From contig JABSSW010000060.1 in assembly GCA_018902385.1 (NCBI GenBank), positions 62,001 to 126,000 of the forward strand: a stretch of 64,000 nt of DNA. Reading direction: 5' to 3'. The notes beneath the pieces were generated by a model. The model was not told the DNA's origin and made no database searches. It saw only the letters and a list, made by a program, of their open reading frames with translations. This document shows, piece by piece, positions 33,137 through 45,039 of the stretch; the stretch's first letter is position 1, and each line of letters starts with the position of its first letter. Both the position numbers and the translations under genes were made by a program. This stretch comes from Physcia stellaris. Taxonomy: Eukaryota; Ascomycota; Lecanoromycetes; Caliciales; Physciaceae.

Positions 33137-34805
33137 CCGATGCTCACTCTTTGCAGATGCTGAATAAAGAGGTAAACAGAAGGAGATACATACACTATCC
33201 TAGTCCTTCATCAGAATCATCTTCTGCATCTACGATTGCCTAGTATGCCGACACGGCTACCGCAGAGCACGACATGATTGACTAGCTCGCCCTCCTAATT
33301 GAGACAATCACTCTTCATGTCCAATATATGTCGGGAATGGAATGCTATAAACGGTAAATGAGCAATCATGACCAACGAGAAAATTTGAAGCTTCAAGATG
33401 AAGACTTTCGGTATGTCCAGATGACTTCCATTCTCGACCTGCCAATTACCGAAGATAGGCAGTCTCATGATGACAAGGGCATTCCTGAGCTATCTTTTGC
33501 CGTACGTAGACTTACGTACGCTGCCAAGCTGTTCAGTGGAAAGGAGTTTTAAATACCGAGCTTCGAGCGACCCGCAATCGCAGTCGCGAGTAGATGCGTG
33601 TAGCTCAATATACTCTTCGATATTACCAACGACCCTCAGCTCTCGGCTAATGCAGTGTCACTCCTAGACCGCTTGAACTCGAGGGCAAAGCTAAGATTAC
33701 GCACAAGATTTCGGCGATGGCTCGACAGCAACGGAGGACTATCCTCAACGCAGAGATGCCGAGAATATGATTACCGTTGATGTCCGTCTCCGGAATGGTA
33801 CCTGCACCTCGTTCTCGCTCGTTGCGTAACCTGCACTGCATTGCCTGTAGGTTGGCTTACTTACCTCCGATCTTGGCTATCCTTCGACATTTTCGTTGGC
33901 TTCTCGGGTCAACGAGATCATCTTTCGACCTGGGCATCAGACTTGCACACAAACATGGACATACACATGCTGACCTGCAGCTGTCGAGGCGGGAAGCCAA
34001 GTATGCCAAGAGAACTCCAGTCGCGCCAAGAATTATAGATGATCTTTGTACTTACTGTACTCGAAGTCAGCATGCAGGGACGGTATGCACTTGACCCCAT
34101 TCAATGACAGTCCCACGGTCAAGACCTGCTTAGAGCGTCTCGCCGGGCTTACTTGTAACGCTCGGCTGCGGGATTAGCTAATGACATCTGACAGGAACGT
34201 TGCTCTAAATGCAATGAGCAACCTTCTACACAGTCGTATGATCCTCAGCATTGCTGGAAAATGTGAAAAGGTCTAAGTACTTTTCAACCTTTCCGATCTG
34301 AGCTCAGTACTTTAAAAATACTCAATTGAGACTTGGCGAGGTTTTCTCGACGTCGGATCTGCCATATTGATCTCGCGTCCTTAGTTATGACTCCGGAGCT
34401 CCACGTACGATTATGGACAGCATTTTCTTTGAAAGCTGATGCTGATGAACGCAGATCATTCTTACATCGCAGATCATTCTTCTTAGCAAGGCAAGAATTG
34501 TCGTCTGACCGGTACGCCAAGGTCATCAGCTGAGTCTGAGCTCCACAGCCAAGATGTCGAGGTCCACGACCAAGACAATGAGATTTAATATGACATCGAT
34601 TTGGTTCGCTCTGTTCAAAGCAGCTTCGATACTTCGAAGTATTTCCGGTCGCCATGAAGGATCCCAGGATCGCAAGAACCTCCGAATACAGACTTCAACA
34701 CAGTCATCACTTGAGATGACTGCATCTGTGCTCAGGCTCAGCGCCGTCTCCGAGAAGATTGTTTGTCGTTGCTGCACAATGGTGACCCGGAGAGAGTAAA
34801 AAAGT
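33137..34805. other. Long intergenic region in the accessory island
   Basis: About 1.7 kb with short frames on both strands only; the largest (123 codons, minus strand, 34284-34655) has no recognisable domain. A small imperfect direct repeat containing GCAGATCATTCTT occurs at about 34452-34486. I see no gene. Confidence 0.4.
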
Positions 34806-34958
34806 TGTATATAATGGGGCTTCCCTCACCTTCTCTCTCTGAAAGAATCATCCCTCCAGACTCGGACACTCAAAAGCACTCAAAACAATCGCACAAACAC
34901 CCCATTCTAGATCCATTTCACACATACAAACACACACCTCCCCCACCTTCCAATCAAA
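34806..34958 (+). promoter_or_regulatory. TATA box, CT-rich start region and leader of the secreted-protein gene
   Basis: TATATAAT at 34806-34813 is followed by a CCTTCTCTCTCTGAAAG pyrimidine stretch, a long CA-rich leader (CACAAACACC, ACACACACCTCCCCC) and the context TCAAAATGC at the start codon. This is the classic build of strongly expressed filamentous-fungal promoters. Confidence 0.65.
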
Positions 34959-35390
34959 ATGCAGCTCACTTCGATCCTCCTTCCTACCGCCCTCCTCCTT
35001 GCCACCGGCTGCCACGCTTGGACAAAGGATGGCCAGGGAATTTGGGTTGCGAACAACACATATTACAAGATCAGAGGCTGTAAGTCACCCTTCTCTCCCC
35101 GGCAGCGATGCAAGATACGCAAGACCAGAAAATCCTTCGAAGCCAGTTTTAAGACTAATGCGTACCCATGTCTTTTGTAGCCACCGTTCATGAATCTTGC
35201 ACGACCAGGAACACTGAGACCATCAACCCCCGCGGTTCATACTGCGCTTACTGGACCAATGGCATCGGCGACAAATTCGTCGGAAGTAAGTATTATCCTT
35301 CTGGATCCGACAGGGTACGTTACTTACCAAGATTTTTCTTTTTCTGTAGAGTGCAGCTACCAGGGAAACTCTGTTCTCTGCATTAATTGA
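34959..35390 (+). CDS. Small secreted cysteine protein (effector- or antimicrobial-like)
   Basis: Three exons (34959-35079, 35181-35285, 35350-35390) encode 88 aa. Both introns have good sites: gtaagt to ttgtag (101 bp) and gtaagt to ctgtag (64 bp). The phases match exactly, and the open reading stops at TGA 35388-35390. Residues 1-20 form a signal peptide (MQLTSILLPTALLLATGCHA). The mature chain of 68 residues has four cysteines, 47, 62, 77 and 86, spaced 14, 14 and 8 residues apart, which would allow two disulphides. Tyr, Trp, Gly and Asn are frequent (IWVANNTYYKIRG, YCAYWTNGIGDKFVG). I recognise no family. It sits in a repeat-rich island near MITEs, a typical setting of effector genes. That role is inference. 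Confidence 0.75.
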
Positions 35391-36109
35391 AGAAAGGGAA
35401 ACCCAAATGCAAGCAGGGACTGAAGAAAATCTACAAACGTTGTAGTCTTGTCAACGGGATTCGTCCCTCTCTGCTCTGGGGTTTTAAATCCGCTGTTCCG
35501 TCGGTCCAGAAAATTCTTCGGAGGAAACTTGTGACGTGTTTCTGTTTTTGTCGTTTTTCCGCCCCTCAGCTGCAGCAAAGTCACTCTTTTAGTACATGAA
35601 ATAGATACTACAGAACTTCTTCACACTTGAAAAGAAGGTTGCCCAGATTTTCCAGATACCCCCGTGACCGTTTCATGCTCCTTGTTTATACGCTATTGTG
35701 CATGTGAATGCAAAGCTTGGATGTAAAAAGAGGTTGATCATTGGGGGGAAGTGGTTCTTTCTGTATCGCCGTCTGCTACACCGATATTTCATCCACTCGG
35801 CCCCATCGCTAACCGACCAAGTAACTCAGATCCCTCTCCCCTTTCCTCTTCCCTTCCCTCCTTATCCCCCAACCAACAAAAACCCTCCTCCACCGAATAT
35901 ACCCCCAAAACATCTAACACCTCGTTCCCAATCTACCTTCATTTCTCGCAAATGTTCGAAAAGAAGAGAGAAAGAACGAAAGAGAAATAAAGTTCGTCTG
36001 TTAAGCTTCCGGTTTCATGACTATCTCCTGTATTCATTTTCTCTTAATCGCTGTTACTGCTTTTTTTGAACTGATGGATAGATAGATATACGAATTGATT
36101 CAAAGACTA
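35391..36109. other. Intergenic
   Basis: This is the 3' flank of the secreted-protein gene, with a C-rich stretch near 35830-35910. No coding feature was recognised. Confidence 0.35.
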
Positions 36110-36304
36110 TCCCATGATCTAATATAATACTATCTTGTCTCTGATGCATCGCCATCACTACACTCATTAGGATGACACGCTTACCCGTATTTGGCACAAA
36201 GCATATGAAGACGACATGAAGATGATATCATTTTCCGTTTTTGTCCCGAGTCGGGCTGTCGGTATGTCATGAAATTTAGCACCACTTATTATCAGATCAT
36301 GGGA
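36110..36304. mobile_element. MITE copy 2 (195 bp), TA target duplication
   Basis: The ends are TCCCATGATCT and its exact inverted match AGATCATGGGA. They are flanked by TA at 36108-36109 and 36305-36306. The inner sequence (ATGCATCGCCATCAC, TTGGCACAAAGCATATGAAG, TAGCACCACTT) matches copies 1 and 3. Non-coding. Confidence 0.8.
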
Positions 36305-36736
36305 TATTATATTTTTACTATATGAATTTCTCGCGTCTTTTTTCTTTTTTCAGTTTAAATTTCACAAAATACAGGCATATGAAGGAAAAGGCAAAGGAGA
36401 AAAAGGAACAGAATTTGTGAGCATGCTGAATTAGTCCCTCGGATTTTTTTTTCTTTTTTTGGCTTTTGGATGGCATAATCGCCCTTACTGTGTTCGGATG
36501 AGCGCCGAGTTTAATTTCCAGATCTGGACTGATATACCGCCACAAGTGGTACGATTTTGGGTAGGCTTGATATCTTATCATTTCTGGAATCTTGAGATGT
36601 GGAGTACTAGCTGGCAAGGAGTGAAATAGAGCAGAGCTGAGTATTGATGTTGGTGTGGTGTATTTTGGAGGAGATGGTATATGTTGAGATTTGGGAGAGG
36701 GTGAGAAGGATGGAATCATGATCATGAATGTGATTA
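36305..36736. other. A/T-rich spacer between two MITEs
   Basis: T-rich and A-rich tracts, with one minus-strand frame of 150 codons (36318-36770) of low complexity that runs into the neighbouring MITE. I do not regard it as a gene. Confidence 0.4.
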
Positions 36737-36972
36737 TCCCATTGTCTGGTGTGGTGCTATCCCACCCCAAGCATCGCCACCAATACCCTCAATATGACAA
36801 GACGTATACTCGTGTGTGCCACAAAGCATATGCAAACGATATGAAGATGATATGAAAACGACATGAAAGAAGCATTAGCTTCTGCCTTCGTCCTGAGCCG
36901 GGTAATCGTGGATCTCTCGGTATATTGAAAAGAAAAAAAAAAACTAGCACCACTTGCCACCAGACCGTGACA
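36737..36972. mobile_element. MITE copy 3 (236 bp), TA target duplication
   Basis: The left end TCCCATTGTCTGGTG and the right end (reverse complement TGTCACGGTCTGGTG) are flanked by TA (36735-36736 and 36973-36974). Inner inverted blocks GTGGTGCTA and TAGCACCAC extend the inverted repeat. It shares CCCCAAGCATCGCCACCAAT and AATATGACAAGACG with copy 1, differing only slightly. Non-coding. Confidence 0.8.
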
Positions 36973-37497
36973 TACTCAGTCCCTTGAAACAAGTAAAGAG
37001 GAAATAGCTATATATACCACCTTGACTTCACAGACCGGAAAGAAAGGGGAAGGAAAGATAAGGTAAGAAAAGGGCATAATATAAACACCCCTAAAACTCA
37101 TCCCATGCACTGATGGAAGGCGATACTTCAGATCCCACGGTCATGGGTTCCCGGCATCGGGACGCTCTAGGGGCGTTTCCGGGCATCGCTCTAGTTAGTC
37201 CCCAGCTCAGTGCCCACCTGAAATTAAAGTGTGCCACACCAGTGCATGGGCCACGGGATATTATCACCAGCACCCATCGAACTCAAAAAATCCAGAGTCC
37301 CCGAAAAGTAGTTTATTACGTACAGCGAAAGCCGAAGAATTAAATCTCAACCCCTTCCAATGCACCGTATGCGTTCCATATAGTTCCACCTTTGTTTAAA
37401 ACCCTTTTCCGCAGCAGCACACCAAAGGGGGGTATCAATTTACATTCCAATTTACAACAGCAAGATCCATAATATTGAGGGCAATGATAAGTGGAGG
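36973..37497. other. Intergenic, right border of the accessory island
   Basis: About 0.5 kb downstream of the Stu2-type gene with no recognisable feature except its probable 3' untranslated region. Confidence 0.35.
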
Positions 37498-40444
37498 TTA
37501 ATGCGGTCGCGAGGACATGCCTTGTTTTGCCTGCGTTTGTTCTAGTGATTAGCAGAGTTGAATCCTGAGATAGGGGGACCAAATTCAAGAAAGGAAAGTC
37601 AAAAGAAGGAAGGGACCCAAAGAAGCGAAAAGAGCAGGGAGACAAGAACATACCTTCATCAACTCAATCCTCGCCTTCAACGCACTCGTCACCTCCGCCG
37701 CCCGTTTCCAGCTCTCGACTGGCTGATCGCCGTCCCTCCTTCCTCCACCAGCACCAGTACTAACCTCCTTGCTCAGAACCGGTGGCGCTGCACTACCACC
37801 AGTTGCATTGGTACTCGTCGTTGTTCTAGCAGGTGAAACCTCCCTTCTCTTCATATTCATACCCATAGTCTTCCCATCCCCCTCCCCATCGACTTCATTC
37901 TCCTTCTCCTCATCCGGCAGCGGCGCATATTCCCTTTGCGCGCGCTGGTACCCCGCCTCCCTACTATCGGCCCTGTTCCCATAGCCAGAATGCTGTCTCG
38001 AAACCGATACAGCGCCGTTAGCACCGCTTCCACTGCCACCGCTGCCGGCACTATCCCTATAGATTTGATCCCCCGCCTCCCTCTCGCTCGTAATCCGACT
38101 CAATTCGCGCCGCAATCGATCCATTTCCCGTGCCTGTTTCTGCACCGTCTGCTCCGCCTCCTCTGCATCCGCGCGCGCGCGCACGAGCTGGGTTTCTTTG
38201 GCTTTGATACTGAGTACGTTTCGCGTCCGTTCCTCAATCAGGTCCGCATTATGGTTCTGTACCTCCTGCAACTGTGAGGTCAAATTCGCTTTCGAGGAGA
38301 GGATTTCTTGGATAGTGCGGGCTGTGCGGTCGCGCTCGGTGCGTAGTTCTTCAAGCTCGGCGCGTTCGGCGGAGGAGAGGGCGGTGGGTTGCGGCGGAGG
38401 GGGTGGCTCGGTGGTGGAGGAGGATAGGGGGTTAGGCTTGCCGAGGGAGCGGCCTGTGAGGCCTCTACCGAGTTTGGGCGCCGGGGTTGGGTCTTCTTCC
38501 GGGGGTGTGAAGTTTCGGCGTGGAGATTGGAGGGCTGAGGGGGCTTTTAAGGCGCCGAGTTTTGAGGTGGGGGCTTTGAGGCCGGACGTCGACGTTGATG
38601 AAGCGCCCAGACCTGGTTTGGGAAGACCGCCAAGTTTGGAGGGGAGGGCTTTCGGTGGGGCTTGTTTGTATTGCGAGGGCGGTGGGTCTTCCTGGGGGGT
38701 TGAGGCTCGGGGTCCGGGCTTCTTGAGGCCGGGAGCTGTTTTCTTTGCCATTGGTTTCTTTTGAGCTGCTGGAGCTGCGGCTTTGGGTGGTGGTGCCACT
38801 GGCTTGGGCTTGTCTTTTGCTTTTACTTCTGCGGCGTCGAAGTATTCTTTTATTTTAGTTTTGCGGATCTCGTCTAGGCCTTCCATGTATGGACCCATTG
38901 CTCGCTCGCCCATGATCTTCATGAGAGTGCCTAACACTTCAGCGCCTCCCGATCGAGTTGCTTCCGTGGATTCGGTGAGCAGCTTTGTTGCTGCTTCGGC
39001 TATTGATTTTGTTTCTGGCTTTGAGGGTGCTTCTCGCGTGGTTTTGAGGCATCTTATCAGAAATCTCAGAGTTTCCGCTTTGACCTGAGGATTCTTGTGT
39101 TTCAGGAATTCAAGGATATCCTCTAGGCACTCAGAAAGACCTGTGGATGCAAATATTGCGTCTAGAGCCGCTCCGAGAGCGTCAGCCACAGATTGCTTTT
39201 TCTCCTTCAGCTTCTCCATCATCGGTGCCATGACCCTGCCTCTGTACTTTGCGAAAGATTTTCTCAGACCTTTCGCTAGTACTTCGATACAGTTTGCGGC
39301 GACTGTCACCACTGCAATGTTCGCATCTTTCATACTTTTGGCAAGAGCTGCAACTATATCATCATAAGGTCCATCTTTTATTCGATCCGTGTTCGCCGCG
39401 GCAAAAAGAGCATCTAGCGTTTCTTTTCGGTCTTTCCATTTGGATGAGGCCATATTCTCGTTGAAGTCCTTAGGTACCTTGCTCAATACATCCACTGGCT
39501 CGGCGAGGTCGAACACATCAATCTCAGGCTCGGCCTCATCAGCTCCTTCTTCTCCGTCAAGCCCCTCCTCTGCAGCAGGCGCCGCTGCTTTTGCAGCCTG
39601 TTGAGATCGTAATAATCGCTCCTGGGTCGGCGGTGGCTCTTGCTTGACGCTTTCAAATAATTTCTCGAGGTCTTGCTGCTGAACTGGCTTTAGGTCGTTC
39701 CAGAACAACGTCTTCATTGCTTCTCGCAGCCACCTATAAAGCTCGACCGCTAAATTTGACGCTTCGGCCCGCACGTTCTTGTCGGCATGCCCGAATGCTT
39801 TGGGTAATTGCTTCAGGACTGGCTTTGGATCCACTATTTTGACACCATACGCATGGTATATTGCGGTCATCGCTGCTAGTGTAGCAGCTATGATCTTTGG
39901 TTGTTTATGAGATAGGGAAGGCAGTAGATCTTCAATCACTGGATCTGATTTATCCAGCTCGATATATAGGAGCAACGCCTCCAGCGCACTCTGCTTGGTG
40001 GCGGCTCTTGTGGATGAGAGGCCCTTCTCCACAATCGGTGATATTGTTGCATTTCTCGATCTATAGCTCTTTCAGCATCTGTCATATTTCCTAGCGATGC
40101 GGATAATCTGAAGACACACCTCTTGCAAGCGTCCGGACCTCCAAACTTCAGAAACGCACACAATGCGTTGATACCTTCTTGTTGTGCGGCAACATTCGAG
40201 TCCGCAACCGCTCCTTTCCATAGCCCCGAATCAACTAGAAAAGGTCTGAAAGCAGGATCTGATTCGTCAGGGGTGACCTCGAATGCTTTGGCCGCATCTT
40301 CATAACCTTGCTTCCGGACCTTCCAATTCTGTAGCACCTGATTAGTCTTGGAGCGCAGACGATGCGGTCAAGGCAGTAAAGAACCTTATGGGCGAACCGA
40401 TCTGGTAAAGGTAGAGAGCTGAAGTCCTCTTCTTGGTCTGCCAT
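37498..40444 (-). CDS. STU2: XMAP215/Stu2-family microtubule polymerase (TOG domains)
   Basis: Four exons on the minus strand: 40444-40385, 40337-40120, 40060-37654 and 37530-37498, giving 905 aa. All phases fit. Exon 1 reads MADQEEDFSSLPLPDRFAHK and leads into the first TOG domain (VLQNWKVRKQGYEDAAKAFE). The second exon-3 boundary restores KRSRNATISPIVEKGLSSTR. A second TOG domain starts near DVLSKVPKDFNENMASSKWK. A basic Pro/Ser/Lys-rich microtubule-binding linker (PMAKKTAPGLKKPGPRAS) and a coiled coil (LSSAERAELEELRTERDRTA) follow. The last exon adds AKQGMSSRPH. The protein adds tubulin at plus ends and at kinetochores and spindle poles. The fission-yeast name is Alp14. It faces the LIS1 gene across 536 bp. 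Confidence 0.92.
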
Positions 40445-40980
40445 CCTGCCTGATTACCTAGCCTTTGAAAGCCCTCTGGATGTGGGCGTATCCAATGCGA
40501 CCAATCGTCAGACGTTAGGTGGGGCGGCGATGAATCTGCCCAGGACCACTGGAATAACTGACAATACAGAAGGTGTACCGAGTGATTGTAACGTGCGCGA
40601 AAGAACACGCTATATTATTCCTAATCGTACATGAAGATTGAGGACAATTATCATCGTCTGGGAGTTGGTTGCTGTGTCGGATGACATTTGTTTGGTAGAA
40701 ACTCCAACGTCAACACAAAGCTTGGCGTCGCGTCGTGCCGCGGCACATGCAAGACTTCCGTTTGAATCGCCTGAATCAGAAGTGATCCTTCTCACCCCAC
40801 AACTACCCTGTATGCAAATGAGAGATTTCGACACTAGAACCACCTAGTAGCTCTGGAGATGAGCACCTTTCTCCAACACTCCTCCTAAGCATGCGGTATA
40901 CGACAACTGACTGCACACGGCATAATATCTCTAAAGCATTGTTGTAGCTAGAGCAGAAACCCCGCTATCACGTCGGTATT
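40445..40980. promoter_or_regulatory. Shared promoter region of the STU2-type and LIS1 genes
   Basis: 536 bp between two divergent start codons. Short frames only. I do not see a clear TATA box. Confidence 0.45.
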
Positions 40981-42472
40981 ATGAGTCAGCTTCTTACGAA
41001 CAGACAAGCAGAGGAGCTGTGAGTAAGCATATAGCACTTTCGTTTAACATACCTGTGCTGATCTTCAATCTTAGCCACAAAGCTATTATCGCCTATCTAA
41101 ATGTTGCAAAACTGCCGTCAAGTGCGGCGGCTCTCCGTCAAGAACTTGAGATAGGCGATTCCTTCGATGACACCACAAGCAAGAAATATGAAGGCCTTCT
41201 TGAGAAGAAGTGGACCAGTGTGGTCAGATTACAGAAAAAGGTGAGAGAGTGTACGACATCAAGTAGAACAGTTCAACGCTAAAGCTTGAGTCTTCGTAGA
41301 TCATAGATCTAGAATCTCGGAATGCAAGTCTACAATCAGAACTAGATTCTGCTACACCCACTTCATTATCACGCCGCAATGTGGACCCAGCTTCATGGCT
41401 GCCTCGCTCTCCAGCTCGACATACCTTGCAATCACATCGATCTCCAGTTACCTGCGTTGCATTCCACCCCATCTTCTCCTCGCTAGCCTCCGGCTCAGAA
41501 GACTCAACATTGAAAATATGGGATTGGGAACTTGGAGAGCTTGAGCGGACTGTAAAGGGTCATACCAAAGCAGTGCTAGATGCTGATTTTGGCGGCCCTC
41601 GTGGTGCTACCCTCCTTGCTTCTTGTTCCTCTGATTTGACCATCAAATTATGGGATCCCTCAGACGAGTACAAGAATATCCGGACGCTTCCAGGCCACGA
41701 TCATTCAATCTCTGCAGTCCGCTTTATCCCTTCTGGCGCAGCTGGCGCCCCATCATCCGGCAATTTGCTAGTATCTGCATCAAGAGACAAGACACTGCGG
41801 ATCTGGGACGTCACCACAGGTTATTGTGTTAAGACGCTACGAGGCCATGCAGATTGGGTACGCGATGTAGCTCCTAGCTTTGATGGTCGATGGCTATTAT
41901 CGGCTGGCAACGATCAAACAGCCAGATTATGGGATGCGACTTCAGGGGAAGTGAAGGCAACGTTTCTAAGTCACGAGCACGTCATTGAATGCTGTACATT
42001 CGCTCCGCCAGCTGCCTACGGTCATCTAGCGACGATAGCTGGATTGAAGAAACCACCTGCTGCCAGTAGCTCAGGCGAATTTCTCGCTACAGGGTCACGA
42101 GACAAAAGCATCAAGCTATGGGATTCAAGAGGTACCCTTATCAAAACATTGACGGGCCACGACAATTGGGTACGAGCCTTGGTATTCCACCCTGGAGGGA
42201 AGTATTTGATTAGCGTTGGCGATGACAAGACGATCAGATGTTGGGACCTGGCACAAGAAGGGAAATGTGTGAAGACGATAAGCGACGCACATGAACATTT
42301 CGTCAGCAGCATACGATGGGCACCAGGAATTGTCAAGAACTCTGGGACGGTGAATGGAGACACCAATGCCGCAGGGAGCAAAAAGGACGATCCAGGAGGT
42401 GGCAAAGAAAGCATCAGGTGCGTGATAGCGACAGGGAGTGTTGATTTAAATGTACGCATATTTGCTTCTTAG
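40981..42472 (+). CDS. nudF: LIS1/NudF/Pac1, dynein regulator
   Basis: Three exons: 40981-41018, 41075-41240 and 41300-42472, giving 458 aa, the usual length. The first intron (gtgagt to cttag) joins [13 protein letters not shown] to [13 protein letters not shown], the LisH dimerisation motif. A short coiled coil follows ([20 protein letters not shown] and [15 protein letters not shown]). Seven WD40 repeats fill residues about 105-458, each with clear GH/WD ends ([60 protein letters not shown]). The last intact strand is [13 protein letters not shown]1 binds dynein and helps load it at microtubule plus ends for nuclear migration and hyphal growth. A short Gly/Asp-rich insert precedes the last blade. 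Confidence 0.95.
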
Positions 42473-42722
42473 TTTCCTACAGACACACGTAATGCGGTAA
42501 CGAGCAACGAAGACATGACTGAAAACCTAACACAATTTAATGAGTTCCTTCTACGCAGTACTTTCATCTGACTTGTGATTTGTGAATGTCACGTGCCACG
42601 AAAGACGTATCACAAAGTCCGATACCTCCGACTCAGCAACTCCGTGATCTCAGTCCATGACATAAACGCTCCACCATCGCAGGATCGCACAGCGTTCCAA
42701 ACCCTGTATTGGTTCTCTCTGG

Positions 42723-44451
42723 ATGCCCAGCGCTAGTGTCTTGGATACCTTTGTTTGCACTCGCTGTCTACATCAACAGTCGAGCCGGTTGAGTCGAATC
42801 AGCAGAAATGGACTCCGTTACAGATTATTGTCGACAAACCTGCAAGCTAGGAACCAACAACATCGAGCAAGTGAACGCCAAGTACAGAATGACGAAGAAG
42901 AAGAGGAAAGCAAGCAGCAACCGGTGGGAGCGATGTCACGGCGATTGGGACATATGACAGAGGAGAACCTTGAGAGTGGCGGACGGGCTGCTCAGAAAGC
43001 CATAGATGAAGCTGGCTTTTCAGAGGAACTGAAGAAGAGACTCGAAGCAAGGATACAAGATACAAAATTCCGAAGCGAAAATCCCGCTGCATTCGCTCAG
43101 ATAGATATGCCGGTACATTCACGATTCTTCTGGACAACTTGGAACATGGCTGACCTCATCATAGTCAAGTGCTGGCAAAGGGACCCAACAGATCGCGGCA
43201 GCGCAACCATGGTCAGGTACCGAGACAGTCGAAGACGGAGCTCTTCGAATGCTTACAGACGTTAACAAACCAATGCGCGGACCGGTGAAGATACCTAAAC
43301 CAAAACCTGCTACACTGAGCCTAGATATGCGGATGAAGAAAGCCATACAGAAGTCGCAAGGCGAGCGACTTGCCAACGCCCGAGATCGAACTTCTGTATA
43401 TGCATTGAGCCAAGACCCGAATCTGACAGAAAAGGAAAAGGAGATTATGCGGAAGCAGCTAAAGGAGCGCTTTACGGCTGGGGCGCGACCAATGCCCGCC
43501 TCTGTCCAAGGTCTCGCAGCATTAGCCAACGAGCGGATTGAAGATGCAATAGCTCGGGGCCAGTTCAAGAATATTCCTCGCGGGAAAGGCACAAATACAG
43601 AGCAAGACCATACCGCTAACAGCCCCTTCCTCGACACTACGGAGTATTTCATGAACAAGATCATCAAAAAGCAAGAGATCGTTCCGCCTTGGATAGAGAA
43701 GCAGCAAGAACTCGTCAAGGCCGCGGCTGTGTTCCGCAGTCGTCTGAGAGCAGATTGGAAAAGACATGCCGCTCGGGTGATTGCCAGTAAGGGCGGTTCA
43801 ATCGACGCTCAGGTCATGCGAGCACAGGCTTACGCTGCAGCCGAAGCAGCCATCAACCCTCAGAAGCCGAAGAGGGAAGCGCTGAGCGAGATCGACGAGG
43901 AAGGTCGCTTATCGCAGGTCACAGTGACAGAGTCACCCACACCAGCCGAAAGCAAGATCACGATATCCGAAACCCTAGCAGCGGACTCGCCCTCCATGGA
44001 CGCATCTCCGGACCCAGAAACCCCACCAACGCCCTCAGGAAGTGCCTCCATCTCTCCCTCTCCATCACCACCATCCCCCCTCCCCACCCTCCCCCCTTTT
44101 CGCGACCCCGCCTGGCAATCCCTCGAGCAAGCCTACCACGCCCTCGCCATCGCCTCCCTAAACTCCCTCACCCGCTCCTACAACCTACAAGCGCCTTCCC
44201 TGGCCCAAAAACCCTACTTCAGCCTCGACCGCGAACTGCGCGCCTGCTTCGCAGACATCGCCCCCTTGCTCTCGGACGAGATCCGGGAGCGCGCGAGACG
44301 GCCGCTGAAGGCGAGGGAGGAGGTCGTGGGACATCGGGCTGGGGGCGTGATGGAGAGGTTTGCGGGCGAGAGGGCGAGGGTGTGGGATGAGAGGAGGCCG
44401 AGGTATGGGTGGAGGGAGTTTTGGAGGGATTTGTGGGCGAAGAAGGGGTGA
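42723..44451 (+). CDS. DUF1992 (DNAJC28-type) protein, probably mitochondrial
   Basis: Exon 1 is 42723-43112 and exon 2 is 43165-44451. The 52-bp intron (gtacat to catag) is in phase, giving 558 aa. The basic N-terminus with Arg/Ser (SRLSRISRNGLRYRLLSTNL) resembles a mitochondrial presequence. The conserved DUF1992 core is near residues 250-315: LANERIEDAIARGQFKNIPR, GKGT, then TEYFMNKIIKKQEIVPPWIE. A low-complexity Pro/Ser stretch (residues about 410-440) and a helical tail (RDPAWQSLEQAYHALAIASL) follow. DNAJC28 proteins share the domain after a J domain; no J domain is present here. Function is not well known. It follows LIS1 on the same strand, 250 bp downstream. Confidence 0.82.
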
Positions 44452-44512
44452 TGAGGGAGGGGGGAGCGGTGGTGATGTGGTGGTGACGGTTTTGGTCATA
44501 GTTCTCAATCAT

Positions 44513-44798
44513 CGTATTGACCTTATCGTCCTTTTCCTATATATATCCTGCAAAAACCATTCGAAATTCGGGAAATTCCTTCTACTTAAGTCTGATCGAG
44601 TTGATCAGAGTCGTGAATTAGTCCCATGACCGCATTGAAGCTCAACGTCCTTTTCCTATATATATCCTGCAAAACACCTTTCGAGTCTCGAGAAAAACTC
44701 CCTCTGTATAAGCCTGTCCGAGTTAATCAGAGTCGCGAGTATCTTGGTGATTAATCCCATGCTAGCATTGAAGCTCAACGTTGACTCCCATGCATCGA
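44513..44798. repeat. Tandem duplication, unit about 118-133 bp, 2.2 copies
   Basis: Unit 1 begins at 44513 (CGTATTGACC), unit 2 at 44631 (CGCATTGAAGCTCAACG) and a partial third at about 44764 (AGCATTGAAGCTCAACG). Shared blocks are GTCCTTTTCCTATATATATC, CTGCAAAA, GATCAGAGTCG or AATCAGAGTCG, and AGTCCCATG or AATCCCATG. It lies between the ends of the DUF1992 and Psf3 genes, so it may carry duplicated 3' signals. Confidence 0.8.
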
Positions 44799-45039
44799 AA
44801 TACATTGCTGAATAGCATCCTCATCTCCCATCCCTCCCTTCCCTCAACTCAACACCCTCTCCCTCCGTTAAGCCGCCCTCATTTTCTGACGAGATACGCA
44901 TGGCCTTCCTTGGAATGCCTTTCCCAAGGGCTGATCACCAGCCATTCCCACCCAATCCCACCCATTCCCACTCAACCTCCCCCAACTCAACAGCTCTCCC
45001 AAACCCTCTAACCTCCATCGAGACTCTAGATAAAGCTTT

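Noticed and set aside
33358-33552. 64-codon frame (MSNHDQRENLKL...)
   Set aside because: Too short and without signal peptide, domain or splice support.
36318-36770. 150-codon minus-strand frame between two MITEs
   Set aside because: Low-complexity Ser/Pro/Lys sequence running into a non-coding element.
38198-38764. 188-codon frame opposite the Stu2-type gene
   Set aside because: Antisense shadow of the Pro/Ser/Lys-rich linker.
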